Below, piece by piece: positions 62,324 to 64,000 of a stretch of 64,000 nucleotides of DNA. Position 1 is the first letter of the stretch, and each line of letters opens with the position of its first letter. Under the pieces are notes generated by a model. That model made no database searches. It was not told the DNA's origin and saw only the letters and a list, made by a program, of their open reading frames with translations. Made by a program: the position numbers and the translations under genes. Origin of the DNA: Porticoccaceae bacterium (GTDB lineage: Bacteria > Pseudomonadota > Gammaproteobacteria > Pseudomonadales > Porticoccaceae). Location of the stretch: NCBI GenBank assembly GCA_021773435.1, contig JAJFKC010000030.1, positions 62,001-126,000 on the forward strand, written 5' to 3'.

Positions 62324-62389
62324 TGGCTGCTTTGCTAAAAAGGCACGCTCACAGCGTCATATTCGCCGGGTCGCTAGCAGCCTATTGTT

Positions 62390-64000
62390 ATGAACGCTTC
62401 TGAAGAATTGACCGCACCACCTTCCGCTGACGATACAAATGGCCTGGAAGGTGTGATTGTCACCCAAAATCTTTGCCGTGCCTACGGCGATAAAACCGTG
62501 CTGCGAAACGTTAACCTGTCTATCAAACCGAGTGAGATTTTCGGCTTACTGGGCCCTGATGGTGCTGGCAAAACCACCTTAATGCAGGTGATGGCGGCGA
62601 TTCTTGATCCCACTGAAGGCAGTTGCACTGTTATGGGTCACGATTCGGTGAAAGAGGCGTACTGGGTTAATTCCCATATCGGATACATGTTTCAGGGCTT
62701 TGCCCTATACGATAAATTATCCATCGAAGAAAATATGAGGTTTTCGGCAGATATTCGCGGCCTGTCCCGAGATGTCTTCGAAAGTCGTCAGGAACGCCTC
62801 TTAAAGATGGCTGGGCTGTTTAAGTTTTTGAGCCGCCCTGCTGGTAATTTGTCCGGGGGCATGCGTAAGAAATTATCTCTTTGTACCAACCTGATCCATG
62901 AGCCACGGCTGTTGCTGCTTGACGAACTCAGCCTCGGTGTTGACCCCGCTTCGCGCAAAGAGTTGTGGGATATGCTCCATGAATCGAGGGATGATGGGGT
63001 CAGTATTGTGATCAGCACGCCCTATATGGACGAAGCGGAGCATTGTGATCGACTGGCCTTTCTCCACGAAGGTGAAATCCTGGCCGTGGATACGCCTGAA
63101 AGCCTGCACAGGCGTTGTACCGGCCACGTTTACGAGCTAAGCACCGATGATCGGGGCGCAGCACATAATGCATTGGTAGCTCACCAGGACACTTTGAGTA
63201 TTCGTCATCTAGCTGAACGTGTACATTTTCAATTGCATACAGAGAATCATATTGCAGAAGATCTTGAAGCAGCGCTAAAACAGAACAATGGTGTTATCGA
63301 ACCCGTATCCTCGTCCCTGGATGATGCCTATACCATGCTCAGCGGCGGCGAGAAAAGTTCTGCCTATGCCGAGCGACCACCGAAAATCCATTTGCCGGAG
63401 CGGTTGCCGGAAGGCGGCCGTATTCGCACCGAGGGGCTGACGGTGCGCTTTGGTGATTTCGTCGCTAATGACCATGTCTCACTGGAAATTCGTCCCGGTG
63501 AAGTGTTTGGCTTTCTCGGCGCTAACGGCGCGGGGAAAACCACGTTTATTCGTACGCTCTGTGGCTTGCAACCGATTACCGAGGGCGACGCCTGGATTGG
63601 CGGAGTGAGTATTCGTAAAGAACATCGACGACTGCGCAACCATATTGGTTATATGTCCCAACGCTTTTCCCTCTACCCGGATTTAACTGTCGCTGAGAAC
63701 CTGAATTTTTTTGGCGGGATTTATGGTCTCAACCGCAGCGACCGGAAAAAAGCTATCGATTGGACCGTGAGTGTCACTGATCTGGGTGATGTCAAAGATA
63801 ACCTGGTCGCAGATATGTCCGGTGCCTTAAACCAGAGGCTGGCCCTGGCCTGTGCCATCATGCATGAGCCGGAGGTGGTTTTCCTTGATGAACCTACCTC
63901 AGGTGTCAGCCCCGCCGCCCGCTATAAATTCTGGCAACTGATTCAAACCCTGGCCGAAGTCGGCACCACTATCTTTGTCACCACTCACTATATGGAAGAA
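62390..64000 (+). CDS. RbbA/YhiH-like ABC protein with two ATPase domains (N-terminal part)
   Basis: 537 codons are visible before the window ends with the frame open. The first ATPase has Walker A GPDGAGKTTLM, signature LSGGMRKKLSL and Walker B LLLLDELSLGVDP, where DEP is replaced by DEL. The second has Walker A GANGAGKTTFI, a degenerate signature MSGALNQRLALA and Walker B VVFLDEPTSGVSP, with TTHYMEE as H-loop. Two fused ATPases followed by a permease are normal for RbbA/YhiH. The permease lies beyond the window or in the rest of this protein. It forms an exporter with the HlyD-like protein. Confidence 0.9.
   Translation, partial: MNASEELTAPPSADDTNGLEGVIVTQNLCRAYGDKTVLRNVNLSIKPSEIFGLLGPDGAGKTTLMQVMAAILDPTEGSCTVMGHDSVKEAYWVNSHIGYMFQGFALYDKLSIEENMRFSADIRGLSRDVFESRQERLLKMAGLFKFLSRPAGNLSGGMRKKLSLCTNLIHEPRLLLLDELSLGVDPASRKELWDMLHESRDDGVSIVISTPYMDEAEHCDRLAFLHEGEILAVDTPESLHRRCTGHVYELSTDDRGAAHNALVAHQDTLSIRHLAERVHFQLHTENHIAEDLEAALKQNNGVIEPVSSSLDDAYTMLSGGEKSSAYAERPPKIHLPERLPEGGRIRTEGLTVRFGDFVANDHVSLEIRPGEVFGFLGANGAGKTTFIRTLCGLQPITEGDAWIGGVSIRKEHRRLRNHIGYMSQRFSLYPDLTVAENLNFFGGIYGLNRSDRKKAIDWTVSVTDLGDVKDNLVADMSGALNQRLALACAIMHEPEVVFLDEPTSGVSPAARYKFWQLIQTLAEVGTTIFVTTHYMEE

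Overview
The window reads as chromosomal DNA of a free-living, probably marine gammaproteobacterium, perhaps of the Cellvibrionales/Spongiibacteraceae type. The basis is gammaproteobacterial-style queF, prc, etfBA/ETF-QO and an MSHA-like pilus locus, beside many acyl-CoA and ketone catabolism genes. This placement is an inference from gene content; no rRNA or taxonomic marker is present.

Bases 1-10,200 are accessory. They hold a truncated SDR, a stand-alone FtsH-type (M41-like) peptidase domain, a hotdog-fold protein, a pterin dehydratase, a possible integron-cassette-like stretch (a GFA-family gene between two attC-like palindromes), an MtfA-like peptidase, an RloA/RloB (AbiL-like) defence pair whose rloB is frameshifted, a broken IS4-family element, an AT-rich methyltransferase, an IS30 relic and a RAYT-type transposase relic.

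Bases 10,300-18,900 carry an exported unknown lipoprotein, an exported methyltransferase, a Baeyer-Villiger monooxygenase, a secreted HExxH peptidase, an aldehyde dehydrogenase and a TPR lipoprotein.

Bases 19,450-33,350 are a type IV pilus (MSHA-like) operon: mshL, mshN, mshE, mshG, then MshI-, MshJ- and MshK-like inner-membrane genes, two paralogous minor pilins, a major-type pilin, a PilZ protein and a MshM-like ATPase with a C-terminal SPOR-like domain. MshE has two MshEN motifs, so together with the PilZ protein cyclic di-GMP control is likely.

Bases 33,450-41,630 hold a beta-propeller lipoprotein, an acyl-CoA dehydrogenase pair (one partner lacking the usual C-terminal catalytic Glu), an enoyl-CoA hydratase, an amidohydrolase and an alpha/beta hydrolase. 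Then come tRNA-Glu and tRNA-Gly behind a near-consensus promoter, a YadGH-type ABC exporter, queF, a membrane class III cyclase, prc, and a four-gene group (His-rich secreted protein, ECF sigma factor, DUF3619-like and DUF3106-like proteins) ending at a strong terminator.

Bases 51,150-61,130 are electron-transfer and acyl-CoA catabolism genes. etfBA and ETF-QO take electrons from acyl-CoA dehydrogenases. A minus-strand series (thiolase-like protein without the nucleophilic Cys, DUF35 protein, two MaoC-type subunits, a decayed acyl-CoA dehydrogenase, SDR, class III CoA-transferase) resembles steroid or branched side-chain degradation modules. The right edge holds a HlyD-type fusion protein and the start of an RbbA-like double ATPase. 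No CRISPR array, prophage or rRNA operon was seen.
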